Positions 35,153 through 45,412 of a stretch of DNA of 64,000 nucleotides are shown in pieces. Both the position numbers and the translations under genes were made by a program. The first letter of the stretch is position 1, and every line of letters begins with the position of its first letter. The DNA is taken from positions 33,152,956 through 33,216,955 of the forward strand of contig OY997594.1 in NCBI GenBank assembly GCA_963921825.1, read 5' to 3'. The notes beneath the pieces were generated by a model that did no database searches, was not told the DNA's origin, and worked only from the letters and a program-made list of their open reading frames with translations. Source of the DNA: Erodium maritimum (taxonomy: Eukaryota; Streptophyta; Magnoliopsida; Geraniales; Geraniaceae).

Positions 35153-35182
<30 letters not shown>

Positions 35183-35189
<7 letters not shown>

Positions 35190-35536
35190 CTATCCAGTAA
35201 AAACCATCCTTATTGTGCAAACTACGAACCAATCTAAGCCACAGGATGCGGTCAAAGTGACGTCAGCAGAGCGCGCGCGATGCTGACACGTGGCAGATTC
35301 GCGCGCGCCTCTGCATGCGCGCGTGAGCGTGTTGACCACGCGCGCGCACGGTGCTAATAGTTTGGCGCGCACAGTGCTAATAGTTTAGCACAGTGCCAAA
35401 CTATTAGCACTGTGCGCCCAAACTATTAGCACTATGCGCGCCACGTGTCAGCACTGTGCGTGCGCGCGCCCACGTGTCAGCACCTGGTGAGTTCGTAGTT
35501 TGCACAATAAGGGGTGGTTTGTATGTGATACAAACC
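35183..35536. mobile_element. GC-rich foldback MITE in a (TA)n tract
   Basis: A perfect 22-bp inverted repeat (35208-35229 and 35491-35512, core TTATTGTGCAAACTACGAA) lies near the ends. The interior has a second perfect hairpin with 20-bp arms (35367-35386 and 35398-35417) and CpG-rich CGCGCGC blocks. TA repeats flank both sides. It has no coding capacity. Confidence 0.75.
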
Positions 35537-35556
35537 ATATATATATATATATATAT

Positions 35557-35815
35557 AGGGGAACAATCAAGTACAAACCTTATTTCGGGTCAGAACGTAG
35601 AACTAATCTGGGCCATTGATTAACTAGATCGGATGGCCACCGAAATTCAGGGGGGGGGTGATTGATTACGAAATCAATTATAAGATCTGCATTAATTAAA
35701 AAGATATTAAAAGATATGCATTAAATCTGGGCCTTTAATTCTATGATTCAAGGGCCCAGATTGAAAGTTCTACGTTCTGACGAAAAATGTAACTTTTTAC
35801 CTGATTGTTATCCTA
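35557..35815. mobile_element. Second foldback MITE in the same (TA)n tract
   Basis: The ends pair as AACAATCAAGTACAAA (35562 on) against the reverse complement of TTTTTACCTGATTGTTATCC (to 35814). A further pair, ACGTAGAACT with AGATTGAAAGTTCTACGT-type sequence, lies inside. It is flanked by TA repeats on both sides and absent from the partner LTR. Confidence 0.7.
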
Positions 35816-35876
35816 TATATATATATATATATATATTTGGAGGTTTACGATTGAACTACGATCACTAAGACTAACA

Positions 35877-36517
35877 GAGAATTATGCAGCCCATGCAACC
35901 GGACTGTTCTTTTACTCCTAGTGCATCCCATGCCCTAACGTCCCCGGGAAGCCACGGGCGTCGTTGATTTCCAGCAAATGACAAACATCTTCCTCTGCTG
36001 GGAGTCGTAGATTTGTTCACCGAAAATATTGACGACGCCCAAGCAGAACTTTCAGAAGCACTCCAAAGAAATGCTCTTTTCCATTCGTAAGTATTCGTTA
36101 ATGGAATAACCATGAGATCCATAACATAACTAATGAAGTGATGTCATTCACTTATGGTATGGAGAGAATATGGGCTTTCCTTGAGCATCAGGACATACCG
36201 CTCACTCAATACATCCACGATTCACAGGAACACTACTTTCGACATCCGTAAACGATAGTGGAATTGAAGCTCGTTGTATACCGTATTAGGAGTGAATTAT
36301 TTATTCCTTCCTCTCACTTTTGATCTTTCCATCTTCGCTTTAGAATTGCCGAAGATTATGACCCATCGGCCTCCCCATATTCTGCTCTTTGATGTATCCT
36401 TTCCGAAATCCAATTTGTAAGCCGCTTGGTAATTCTTTCTACCATCTTCTCCCTAACTTTGATCAATTCTTGGTGAGACATTTGAACCCATTCCTCCATT
36501 TTTGGACGTTGATCCAT
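35877..36517 (-). pseudogene. Harb3: PIF/Harbinger transposase, N-terminal half
   Basis: ATG at 36517-36515 begins MDQRPKMEEWVQMSHQEL. Further on come NEYLRMEKSISLECF, KFCLGVVNIFGEQIY and a RGFPGTLG-like region near 35930-35950, in the order expected for the transposase. Stops and frameshifts occur (for example a TAA after EADGS). It ends at the Cop2 insertion point. Confidence 0.7.
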
Positions 36518-36847
36518 CGAAAAAGAACAAATTTCAGAAATAATTGTGAGAAGAGGTAAAATAATTGTGGTGGATAAGATGTGGGGAATTGAGAAAAGAA
36601 AGATTTCAATATATAGAGAAATTTAGAGCACCCAATTCAGCTACCACGTGACGTCGCGCCAATGGTCCAATGACTAGCCATTGAGGCCAAGTGGGCGTTG
36701 TCTCACTACTGCGCGTCATTGGAGGATCCTACAACTAGCGGTGCTGCAACAACGTCCTGCAATGCATCCTGCATCGAGGACTCCTGGTAGACGGCGTGGC
36801 AGCGCTCCAACAAGTGCCCTGCAACTTTCCACTGGAGGTTCTCCAAG
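36518..36847. other. Harb3 upstream flank
   Basis: This is the putative leader and promoter side of Harb3 (minus strand). It has CCACGTGACGTC (about 36643-36654), repeated CCAATGG blocks as upstream of Harb1, and CCTGCAA/CCTGCAT repeats at 36750-36825. I see no gene. The Harbinger end is not defined. Confidence 0.4.
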
Positions 36848-37012
36848 AGGCACTACATTTAAAGTTAGTATCTCTGAAGTAAAAACTTGGGAGATGTTGT
36901 ATTATGCAGTGCCTCCTTAAGTTTAAACTTAAGAGACGCTATTTAATATAACGTCTCTCAAATTTTTACTTAAGAGATGACGCTACTTTCAAATGCAGCG
37001 TCTCATAAGTCA
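36848..37012. mobile_element. Foldback element (about 165 bp)
   Basis: The left arm (about 36848-36905) and right arm (about 36950-37012) are imperfect reverse complements, for example AGAGGCACTACATTTAAAG against CTTTCAAATGCAGCGTCTC, with TTTTTACTT shared. The centre holds TTAAGTTTAAACTTAA. This is typical of a small MITE; the family was not identified. Confidence 0.55.
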
Positions 37013-38303
37013 TCTGCTAATTTAATGACCTTTATTACAGTTGGTGGTTTGAAACTTAGGAGACGCCTCCTAAGTCCTCAGATTTATTAAATCAATCTTA
37101 TTCCTTTGTAAATTTCAGATTTTGGAGCTCTTTCAATACATCTTTTTTCGTCCATTTTTTGATATTATCATCATTACATACATTGGAATCTTGGGGAAGT
37201 ATGATTTTTTTTATTAGTAGATAATATTTTATTGAAAATTAGTTTACTCGATTTAAAATGATATTAATTAGTCTGGAAAAATTAGTTAAAGTTTATGTAG
37301 TTAATATTGTAGGTATAATAGAGAAAATATGTGTAGAAGATATTGTTCATGATAAAATTATTTATTTGCAGTTGTTGATTTAAAAGTAATTGATTAGCGT
37401 CATAATTAGTTTCCATTATAGTATATAAATATGAATAGGTGAATAAATTTGGAATCATGAAATATTTTACCGTTCACAATCTTAATTATTTATTTGAATT
37501 GTTTATTTTAAAGTCATTAATTAGCTTGACAATTGTATTATATTATAGTAATTTATATATGAATAGATTTGGAATCATGGAATCTTTTATTGTTCATGAT
37601 CGTATTATTTATTTGAATTGTGATTAGCGATGTATGTATTGTATTATTATTGATTTATTGGGATGTATAGGGAAATATGGATCGAAGTTGGATTCATTTA
37701 CAAAGCAAATGCACCCAGAAATATATAGATGGTGTTGAGATTTAGACCGTATTTTAAAGAGAACATGATACCGTAAAATAAAAAATATAGATGACCAAAA
37801 TATACAAGATCATAAAGTATATACAAATTATGGAGGTATAAAAAATATTTAACCTTAATTTATTAAAAATATATGAGAATTTGTTAAAAGGTAACATAGT
37901 TGATCATAACGAAATGTTGAATAGGACGAGGATTCACCCAACAACAACAAAATGTTTATTAGAAGTAAGGCCAATGAGCAATTGAGCAGTCACCCAAAAA
38001 TGGAGGACTTTGATTCTATTGAAGCTCTTCATGGTCCTTTTGATTTGATTGTACTCCTCTTTTCACACTGCCTGAATCTGGTGTCTGATTTTTGAAATCT
38101 CTTCATGTTTCCCTCCATACACCATCTTTATTGTTGATAAAAAAATAATTTAACTGAATAAGTGATGGATAATTGTTCACACTTGATTAAAAGGAAATTT
38201 TCATTTGAACTTCCGTCATACAAGACATAAATAAATGTAAATAAATTTATGTGTATATATATTTATATATGTATATAGCCCAAGGGCAAGAGATTATGTT
38301 AGT
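37013..38303. other. AT-rich intergenic DNA
   Basis: I see no credible gene on either strand. The region is very AT-rich, with one degenerate tandem repeat at 37365-37645. It includes the 3' flank of the minus-strand LEA gene (about 38200-38303). Confidence 0.6.
37365..37645. repeat. Degenerate tandem repeat, about 125-bp unit
   Basis: The phrases GAATAGGTGAATAAATTTGG/GAATAGATTTGGAATCATGG, then TTCAC/TTCATGATC..ATTATTTATTTGAATTGT and AATTAGC recur at about 125-bp spacing (37430-37510 and 37560-37640), with a weaker third copy starting near 37370. Confidence 0.6.
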
Positions 38304-39556
38304 TTAAAGTTCGGAAGAGGCGGTCTCTTTGAGTTGAGCTTCCACATCGCCTATTGCTTGGGAAGCCTGGTCCTTGACAGCGTCGAAGGCCTCGCCCAAT
38401 GCGTCCTGGGATTTCCCAAGCTGGTCCGATGCCATATTGATTGCGTCTTTCGCTCCCCCTTGCACATTGTTCGCCGTCTCCTTCCCGTATGCCATCGCCC
38501 CTGCCATTGCGTCCCCTGCCTGCCCTTCTGCCTTAGACGCTCCGTCCGTTGCCATTTTTATTGCTTGCTTTGCATTATCCTTGGCCGACTCGGACGATTC
38601 TGTAAAAACCATTCTTCAACTTGTCAATCAGATCAATGCTAATCAGGGGAAACCATGGGTCCTAACCTTTTTTTTATGTTTGTTTTGGCGATTCTAATTG
38701 GGGTTGACCCTTTTTTGCACTTCTCAACTGTGACTTTTCCGTTTGTGTGCAAACTAACAATTTCCGTCTATTTTGACGATTTGGTTAGGAATATGCTACT
38801 GTGCACGTGATCCATACATGTCTAGCTAGGATCGCCAAAACAAATCTCAAAAAAGATTAAGACCCACGGTTTCCTCTAAATACTAATTAACCACTCATGT
38901 GTGATGTGTTCATGGTATCCTACCTTGGGCTGCCTCTGTTCCCTGCGCCGCTTTGTTTCCAATTCCCCTACCAGTATCAAAACAGTAAACATCTATGTTA
39001 AACACTTAATCTAATCTTAAAACTCGTGAAAGCAAGGACTTGACTTTAACAATCTTCAAGTAAAGGTCATATAAAATTATGCTCATTGAAACGAGATCTT
39101 ATTCCCTCTTGGGGGTGATAATTGATAGTAATGTAAAACTCAATTTGTTGAAGGTCTAATAAAAAGAGAGAAAACAGTTAACGAGCAATAAGAGCACACC
39201 CAACTACCAGATGTTATCGTAAAAATCCGACCTGATATAAGTGACATATATAGTACGTTTGTTAACAAATGTTTTGTTTGATGATATTAGGTTGATGGGA
39301 ATTGATTAGTGTAAGTCATTATGCAGTAAGAATGACAGATAAAATGGAAAAAAGAAACGGGAACGAGAAACAAAAAGAATTACTGGGAAAATTTCTGGTA
39401 AGCCCACCCGACCCAAGAGTTAGCGTTGTCCTTTGCGCCTTGCTTTATGTTCTCCGCCGCGTCCTTTGCATTGTCCACCGCATCCTGGCCGTGACTCAAT
39501 GTTGCCGCCGCCACCCATAACGCCACCATCAGATACGCCGCCGCCGTTGTCTTCAT
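38304..39556 (-). CDS. LEA-like protein with signal peptide (three exons)
   Basis: Proposed exons on the minus strand: 39556-39384, 38967-38924 and 38599-38304, giving 170 residues. Both introns have GT/AG borders and the phases agree. The N-terminus MKTTAAAYLMVALWVAAATL is a hydrophobic signal peptide. The rest is Ala/Lys/Asp/Gln-rich with loosely 11-residue repeats (AKDAAENIKQGAKDNA, AKDNAKQAIKMATDGASKAE, KDAINMASDQLGKSQDALG), as in late embryogenesis abundant proteins. These are disordered when wet and become helical on drying. No Cys or enzymatic motif is seen. I infer a small secreted or endomembrane LEA-type protein for desiccation or stress. The promoter has a TATA box and two ABRE/G-box-like sites. 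It has no stops and a coherent structure, and is the one host gene here that looks functional. Confidence 0.8.
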
Positions 39557-39644
39557 CTCTGATTTCAATATTGAACGCTCTCTGATCCGTTTTGCTTTTG
39601 CAATTGAAAAGCGTTGAAAATGAGGTTGGGGACATATAAATATG

Positions 39645-39652
39645 TATTTATA
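39645..39652 (-). promoter_or_regulatory. TATA box of the LEA-like gene
   Basis: The minus strand reads TATAAATA about 90 bp upstream of the ATG at 39556. Confidence 0.7.
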
Positions 39653-39705
39653 TGCGCATAAAGAATGGTTGTTACGTCCGAGCTATATTTGGCCACCTCT
39701 TTGAC

Positions 39706-39711
39706 CACGTG
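39706..39711. promoter_or_regulatory. G-box CACGTG upstream of the LEA-like gene
   Basis: A palindromic CACGTG lies about 55 bp upstream of the TATA box. ACGT-core sites of this kind act as ABA-response elements in many LEA promoters. Confidence 0.55.
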
Positions 39712-39883
39712 TTTGATTCGAACAAGTTCTTTGTTTTTGGCTCCTCAACTCTCGTCTTTGCACCACAACCCATGCTTCCATCCTCGTTTTTCGTCAACCC
39801 AAATCATCGTTTTTTCTTTCCTTTGGAGAAGCACATGTAAATTGTTGGTACATGTCTGAAACCCTTTATTGGAGGAGAGTGGT

Positions 39884-39890
39884 CCACGTA
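39884..39890 (-). promoter_or_regulatory. ABRE-like TACGTGG
   Basis: The minus strand reads TACGTGG about 230 bp upstream of the TATA box, a second ACGT-core element on the same promoter. Confidence 0.45.
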
Positions 39891-41009
39891 TCAAACATCA
39901 CGGTAGATGTTTTTTTTTTTCCATCATAAATAAATAAGTCCATCTTATCTGAGATTTTTTGTGCGAAGGTTCTTTTAACTTGATTACTAGATTTTTTTTT
40001 AATTTCAACCGCATATATTAAAAATAAATATACGAAGACGAAGAAATCAAATACAAACAATTGCTTAACCTAAAAATTAGAGAACCAATTCAAACCATCC
40101 ATTTACAAAATGGATGGTTGAGATGCATAGTTGTGGTGTTGACCTGTTGAATGACTTGTTGAAAAAAAAACAGCAAATTCGGTGGCAATTTTGTAATAAC
40201 GCTGGTTGGTGAGGGTATTATTGTAACTTAACATCTCACTTTTCGTGCATCCGAAATCTAAGCGACGTTTCCAGTTTCTCACACACAAACTTCTCCTTCA
40301 CGCACGAACTCTCTCTACGGTCACACTCGTCTCCTTCGTGCTTTTTTCTGCGATTTTTGTCGAAGAATCGTGTTGTTTGAAGCCAAATTTCTTGCTTCCA
40401 GTTCGGTTCGACGCTACACATCTAGGTTTGGTTTCGATTCTCTCTGCTGTGTTGGTTATTTCATTGTTGATCATTTTTTCTGATTTATGGATTTTTGTTT
40501 GAGATTTACTCGATTTTGACCTATTTGATGTGTTCGATAAGTTTATTTTGGTGCTTTGAAGTGATTTTCTGTGCGATTTTGTGAGGAATGAACGTATTTC
40601 AGTTATTTGAAATTCTTTGAAGCAACTGCATGTGTCCATGTGATGTGCATGTCTTCATCTGAGGTATATGTGTATCGATTTTGGTTTATTTTATACGTTG
40701 GATAGTTGATTTTGTTTGTTTGGAGTGTTTTTATGCCTGATTTTCGTAGGAATGAACTTATTTCAGTTTGTTTGTAAATCGGTTGTAGCTTGTGCGGTTT
40801 TATTTTGCTCATTTTGAAGTGCATGTGTATTGATTTTGAATGGTGATGTTATTTTTTTGTTCATATACTGGTTTCGAAGTCTTGATTTCAGTTTTTCAAG
40901 CGTTGTAACGCGTTGGTTTGTTCATTAACTGAATGTTTTGAAGTGAAGTTGGCAAGTCTTAACTGTCATCTCATCTGGTTTTAATGCGCTGTGTGGTTTT
41001 TGATTTGTG
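39891..41009. other. Intergenic region and upstream leader of the 41.3-kb gene
   Basis: I see no coding sequence. It has a perfect hairpin at 40093-40119 (12-bp arms AACCATCCATTT, 3-nt loop). From about 40260 onward it is T-rich plus-strand sequence with CT-rich blocks (CTCTCTACGGTCACACTCG), typical of a plant 5' untranslated region or leader intron. A transcription start between about 40250 and 40320 is plausible but unproven. Confidence 0.45.
40093..40119. repeat. Perfect hairpin, 12-bp arms
   Basis: AACCATCCATTT and its reverse complement around ACA. It might mark an element end or act as a structured site; nothing else supports a role. Confidence 0.6.
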
Positions 41010-41271
41010 TTTATCAACACTTGTGCTTACATTTATCACCTTCATGAGGTAGGTTTATCAACTCATTTTTTATGTTTTAATGATCATAATGTGAGTTGTG
41101 ACATGTGTTTTGATAATCATTAGCTGTTTTTTTATCAACTATATGATGTTGTTTATCACTCACATTAGATTTTTGAATGCTTACATACTGTGCAAATGTG
41201 TGTGGTTTGTCATCTGTGGCTTTATCAACATTTGTGTTGACATTTATCATTCAGTTGATGTAGATTTATCA
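41010..41271 (+). repeat. 22-bp-phased TTTATCA repeat, leader copy
   Basis: Eight exact TTTATCA heptamers start at 41010, 41032, 41054, 41131, 41152, 41221, 41243 and 41265. Within clusters the spacing is 21-22 bp, while the sequence between heptamers varies. The first triplet (41010-41075) and the last (41221-41286) are alike beyond the heptamer and look like a duplication. The repeat lies just before the ATG at 41318. Confidence 0.85.
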
Positions 41272-41317
41272 ACTCATTTGCATCAACACTGTATATTTTG
41301 TATGTGTGTCTCAGAAA

Positions 41318-43056
41318 ATGGTGAATACTAGAGGGTCTGATGATTCAATGCTTCTTAAAGATATGCTACCAGGTAAAAGGTTTTCAATACGTTAAATCGT
41401 GTTTTCATCCTATTTTATTTATATTTGCTTAATGTTTTTGTGTACAGTGAAAGGGAAAAAACAGGTTGTGATCAAGATTAAAGTCCCCCCTATCCTGCCA
41501 AGGTTGTAGGAGAAAGTTCTTTAAGCCAAGCTCCTGCTAATTTACCAAAGGAAGCTTCTACCAAGGAAGCCCCTACCAAGGAAGCTCCTACAAAGGAACC
41601 CCCTACCAACCTAGCAGATGATGGAGGTGAGACCTCATCAATTCAACTATCTGCAGTCCCTTTGAAGAGGGGACAACCAAATGAAAATGATGATGCAGGC
41701 CCACTTGCCAAGAAGAAGAAGAAAGAGGTTTTGGCACCAAGAGGGGATGGTATTCGGAGGATAAAAATCAGGACATCACCAAAATCCTTGGTTAATTTCT
41801 TCGAGGCAATGACTGACGGACAGAGGAGGGCTGTCGTGGGCATGGGGTTTGGTAGTCTTTTGCAGCTGCAAGTGAAAGAATTACCACAAGCTCTGGGGTT
41901 TTTTCTGGCAAGCAATTTTCACACCGGCAACCGGTGTTTGAACCTTTCGCAAGGCAGGGTTTTACACATTAGTGTAGTGAATGTTAGGGAGACATTGGGG
42001 ATTCCCTTTGGGGGGCGTGAAATTGTTGCCAAGCGGACTAAAAATTGTGAACGTGTGGCCCGTTGGTTGGAGCAGTTTCCCAAGAAAGGAATTTTTGAAG
42101 TGAACATATCTCTTCTTATTGAAGCAATGAAGGAACAGACTGGGGATGAGGATATGTTTAAATGGATTTTTCTGGTGTTACTCTCCACTTTGATGGTGGA
42201 AGGGACAAGTGGACGGTATGTGAATCATTATGTTCTGTACGGAATCGATGACCCAAATGCTATTGTAGAATATGACTGGTGTTCTTTTGTCATCGATGGT
42301 TTAATCGCAAGCCAAAAGAAATGAGAGAAGTCAGACACTGGATTTAAATTCTACGCTGGGCCAATGACGTTTTTGATGGTAAGTCTTATTTTCTGATCAT
42401 CTATTTTTCTATTTTTTGTTTTTATCACTCTAAAATATTGTTTTTATCATGTTCAATCTCATGTTTTATCACCCTGTTTTATATTTGTTTTTTCTGTAAA
42501 CATTTCTGTTTTATCAGCTCAATTACATGGTTTTTATCACTCTGAAACATTTGTTTCATCATCTCATGTATATGGTTTTATCAGTTTCAGTAGTGACATG
42601 TTTCATATGTTTTTGAGTTGTGCAGTTGTACTATGTTGATCAGATTGTGGTAGAGAAAAGAAATGTGTAGAGGGCCCAACCTTCTTTTGTAGGGTGGACA
42701 AGCGAGCACCTGAAATACAGGGAGCATTTGGAAATGCAATATGGGTCATTCGGGGAAGGTTATATTGAGAAGGATCCGTACATTCCAAAGGAAACGGATG
42801 AAGTCGTTCAAGAAATTGGACAAGAGGTATAATCAACAGTCTTTTGTGGTACATAAATTTTGTTTTTTTGCTGACATCTTTGTATTTTAAAATATGTAGG
42901 AAATCATTGTTAAGTTGGCACAGCAAGCATTAAAGCTTGCTAATTGCTATGTGGTTTTTAAGGAAACCCTAAGAACAGCAAGCTCGAACTTTTCTGATAG
43001 TGTGACCGTCAGGAGACTTAAGGATGCTGTCAATGAAATGGTGGGAGCCCAAATAG
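41318..43056 (+). pseudogene. Plant Ulp1-associated/PMD-like family gene, 5' exons (broken)
   Basis: Proposed exons: 41318-41372, 41448-42378, 42626-42826 and 42900-43056, with GT/AG borders and compatible phases. Exon 2 has a low-complexity KEAPTKEAPTKEPP and KKKKK (nuclear-targeting-like) segment. A conserved domain follows: SPKSLVNFFEAMTDGQRRAV, MGFGSLLQLQVKELP, FHTGNRCLNLSQGR, VRETLGIPFGG and YAGPMTFLM. I recognise this as the N-terminal region found in plant proteins often linked to Ulp1-type (C48) protease domains or captured by Mutator-like elements. No protease domain is inside the window. It is broken by a frameshift at a C run (41485-41490), TGA at 42322-42324, TAG at 42668-42670 and the Cop1-c insertion. 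Function is unknown. Confidence 0.65.
42421..42583 (+). repeat. 22-bp-phased TTTATCA repeat, intron copy
   Basis: TTTATCA starts at 42421, 42443, 42465, 42510, 42533 and 42577, with a variant TTTCATCA at 42554. Spacings are 22, 22, 45, 23, 21 and 23. The tract fills the intron between exons 2 and 3 of the broken gene. Confidence 0.85.
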
Positions 43057-44744
43057 TGTTGGGTCTCGAGGTAGGGTTGGAGATGAACCAACTCGCAGCG
43101 GAAAATCAATGAAAACCAAGAGACGATTAAAACCATGAAACAACTAACAAAGAATGGATTCACAAGAGAAAAATTCAGCACTAGTTCTTACCAAAACAAG
43201 AACACCGGTTAACGAATGATTGGCTTGAGTCTCCAAGACGCCTACGTATCCACATGGGAATCAAAGCCACGTAGTTCTTCTCTTTGAGGACTCAAGAACA
43301 CAAAAATGGAGGTGGGAGCTTGCCAAACCCGAAATTGCAAGGGAAGGGAGAGAGAAGTTGTGTTTCCTATTCTTGTCTTGTGTTTGTTATGTTGAAAAAA
43401 GATGACTTAAACATAACAAAACCCATACTTGTCCAACTAAAGGCATGGGACAAGTATGGTGTCAAGTAAGGTGTAAATAGGACAAAGTATGGCAAGACAA
43501 GATTGGGTTAGGTGGTGAATCACCAACACCTTAATCCTTGTCTTGCTTACTTAGTACTAATTAATCAAGACTTGATTAATTAGTTCCATGGGCCTTGGTT
43601 GCATGGGCCTTTCATGGGCCTCTTGGAACATGGCCCATGGCCATTTCCAACGAGGTCCCGTGATTCGCTCATCGCCTCCAAGCCTTCCATACCGGAAATG
43701 TCCAACATTATCCGACGCGATCAATCCCAAGACTCCAAGCCTTGTCTCGATCCGTAAAGTCCTATTCACTTACGGGCACATGACCCAAAACCCAGTTTTG
43801 GTCATATCCCGAGACAACTCCCTTTTGGCCATTCTCCATATATGTGTCAATGAGTTTCATCCTCCGGTGTGACCCTTAGGTTTATGCATGTCAATAGATC
43901 AACGTAAAATCCCATTTTACTTGATCCTATTTAAGTGGCAACTAACGAGACTTTAGTATTGCCTGACACTGCATAGCGAATCGACCCTGTCGATTCTAAC
44001 CTTTCCGTCGTCCCTGTCATTATCCTTTTATCTCCGATATCCTGATTGAGATAAGGCATAGAGCCGTCATCCTTATTATTCTCAATCACCGTTCCTTGAT
44101 ATGTGAGATGACTGAAGATATGATACCCAGTATCATGTGCATGGCCATGCTATTCTTCCAGTCACTCTCGATCAAGCGGCCGAGAACCGATATCTTTCCC
44201 ATACCTTAGTATGAGGGATAAATCCCTTAGCCGTCTTTCGTGTCACTCATGTAGCCCGTCCCCAAGCCAATCCTGGCCGTTATGGAAGCCCTGTTACGGA
44301 CAACGCTAGGCTCAGGTCAAACTCAGTTTTTGACTACATAGCGATCACAAAGACTCCTTGGTCTAAGGATACATGACAAGCTACAACACTGAATATGTTC
44401 ATGACTTAATCTATGGCACATATTCAGGGCGGGTCGTCCAATATCATGTCCCACATGATATCTATGATCAGACTCCGGAATCCCATTCCAACGACTAACA
44501 GAACGTAAGCCATAAAGAGCCATCTTTCATACTAGTCGCTTCTAGTGAAGCTTTGTTGACTAGGGACCCATCGAGTGTGATCTATCTCGATCTATGGTTC
44601 TATTCGCATGGTGGGCATAGATCAGAGCACACGTCGATATATTACTCCAACACGTAAGTAATATAAAGCCGCTTTAATTTTATTGCTAACGATGATATGT
44701 ACATTTGGACATTTAGGATTGAACTACGGGCACTAAGACTAACA
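43057..44744 (-). repeat. Cop1-c 3' LTR (1688 bp)
   Basis: Edges TGTTGGGTCTCGAGG and CTAAGACTAACA. ATCTCCCACTTGCCC (complement of the polypurine tract) follows at 44745. Confidence 0.95.
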
Positions 44745-45412
44745 ATCTCCCACTTGCCCTAGTTCTAATCTAAACTCCAATATGTCCCCATCGACTTTAC
44801 ATGTCTAACATGTTCAGGCAGTGACACTGCCTTAGTCAAAGGGTTGGCTATGTTATCATCTGTTGCAATATCGGTTATCTTCACTTCACCTCAGTTCAGT
44901 ATTTATCTGATGAGGTGGATACGCCGCAGTACATGTTTGGATTTGTTATACGATCTAGGCTTTTAGCTTGCGCAATGGCCCTTGTGTTGTCGCAAGATGG
45001 ATTCACCAGGCTGGATGGGTTTTTAATTACACCCAGCCCTGCCATGAATTTCCAAATCCACATAGCCTCCTTAGCTGCCTCTGCAGCATCCATGTACTTG
45101 GCCTCTATCGTAGATTCGGCAATGATATCTTGCTTTACGCTCTCCCAGCTAAAGCTCTACCATTCAGCGTAAACACATATCCTGATTGACTTCTAAAGTC
45201 ATCTGGATTTGTCTTGGAAAACTAGCGTCTACTCATCCTTCGACGACTAGTTCAACATCATCTTTCCCCCGGGTTAGAATGATGTCTACTGGTACAACAT
45301 AAGGCTTACGAGACGTCTGGTCTCATACATGTCATGGCATATATGATCGATCCTACCCCCAGGCGCATAGGATTCTCATCATCCTTTTCAGCTCATCAGG
45401 TGTCTTAGGACA
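44745..45412 (-). pseudogene. Cop1-c RNase H remnant
   Basis: The minus-strand reading of 44896-45093 has EAAKEAMWIWKFMAGLGVIKN and SCDNTRAIAQAKS. The preceding and following parts are in other frames. The pattern of breaks is the same as in Cop1-b. Confidence 0.8.

Larger units (their letters stand above)
12591..35876 (-). mobile_element. Cop2: complete but decayed copia element containing Cop3
   Basis: A minus-strand copia with LTRs at 12591-14277 and 33567-35876 and target duplication GAGAA. Its own internal DNA is 14278-15325 plus 29202-33566; the rest is Cop3 and what lies inside it. Unlike Cop1 it keeps the RT YVDD motif and the first integrase Asp, and the gag core is largely present. 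It therefore resembles the ancestral, less deleted state of the Cop1 lineage. LTRs differ at many positions, so it is the oldest of the LTR elements here. Confidence 0.88.
33567..35876 (-). repeat. Cop2 5' LTR with two foldback insertions
   Basis: Edges TGTTGGGTCTCAATGG and ACTAAGACTAACA, followed by GAGAA. The 2310-bp length is explained by about 650 bp of inserted DNA at 35160-35835 within a TA tract. Without it the LTR is about 1.66 kb, like its partner. Many differences from the 3' LTR show age. Confidence 0.88.

Noticed and set aside
38334..38697. 102- and 107-codon plus-strand ORFs opposite the LEA-like gene
   Set aside because: Antisense shadows of the Ala/Lys-rich LEA exon; Cys/Ser/Pro-rich translation without any motif.
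40245..40639. Overlapping ORFs on both strands upstream of the 41.3-kb gene
   Set aside because: Low-complexity T-rich or Lys/Ser-rich translations with no domain; the region looks like a promoter and leader instead.
41643..42188. Minus-strand ORFs at 41643-41915 and 41919-42188
   Set aside because: Shadows of exon 2 of the broken Ulp1-associated family gene, whose plus-strand frame has conserved motifs and clean splice sites.
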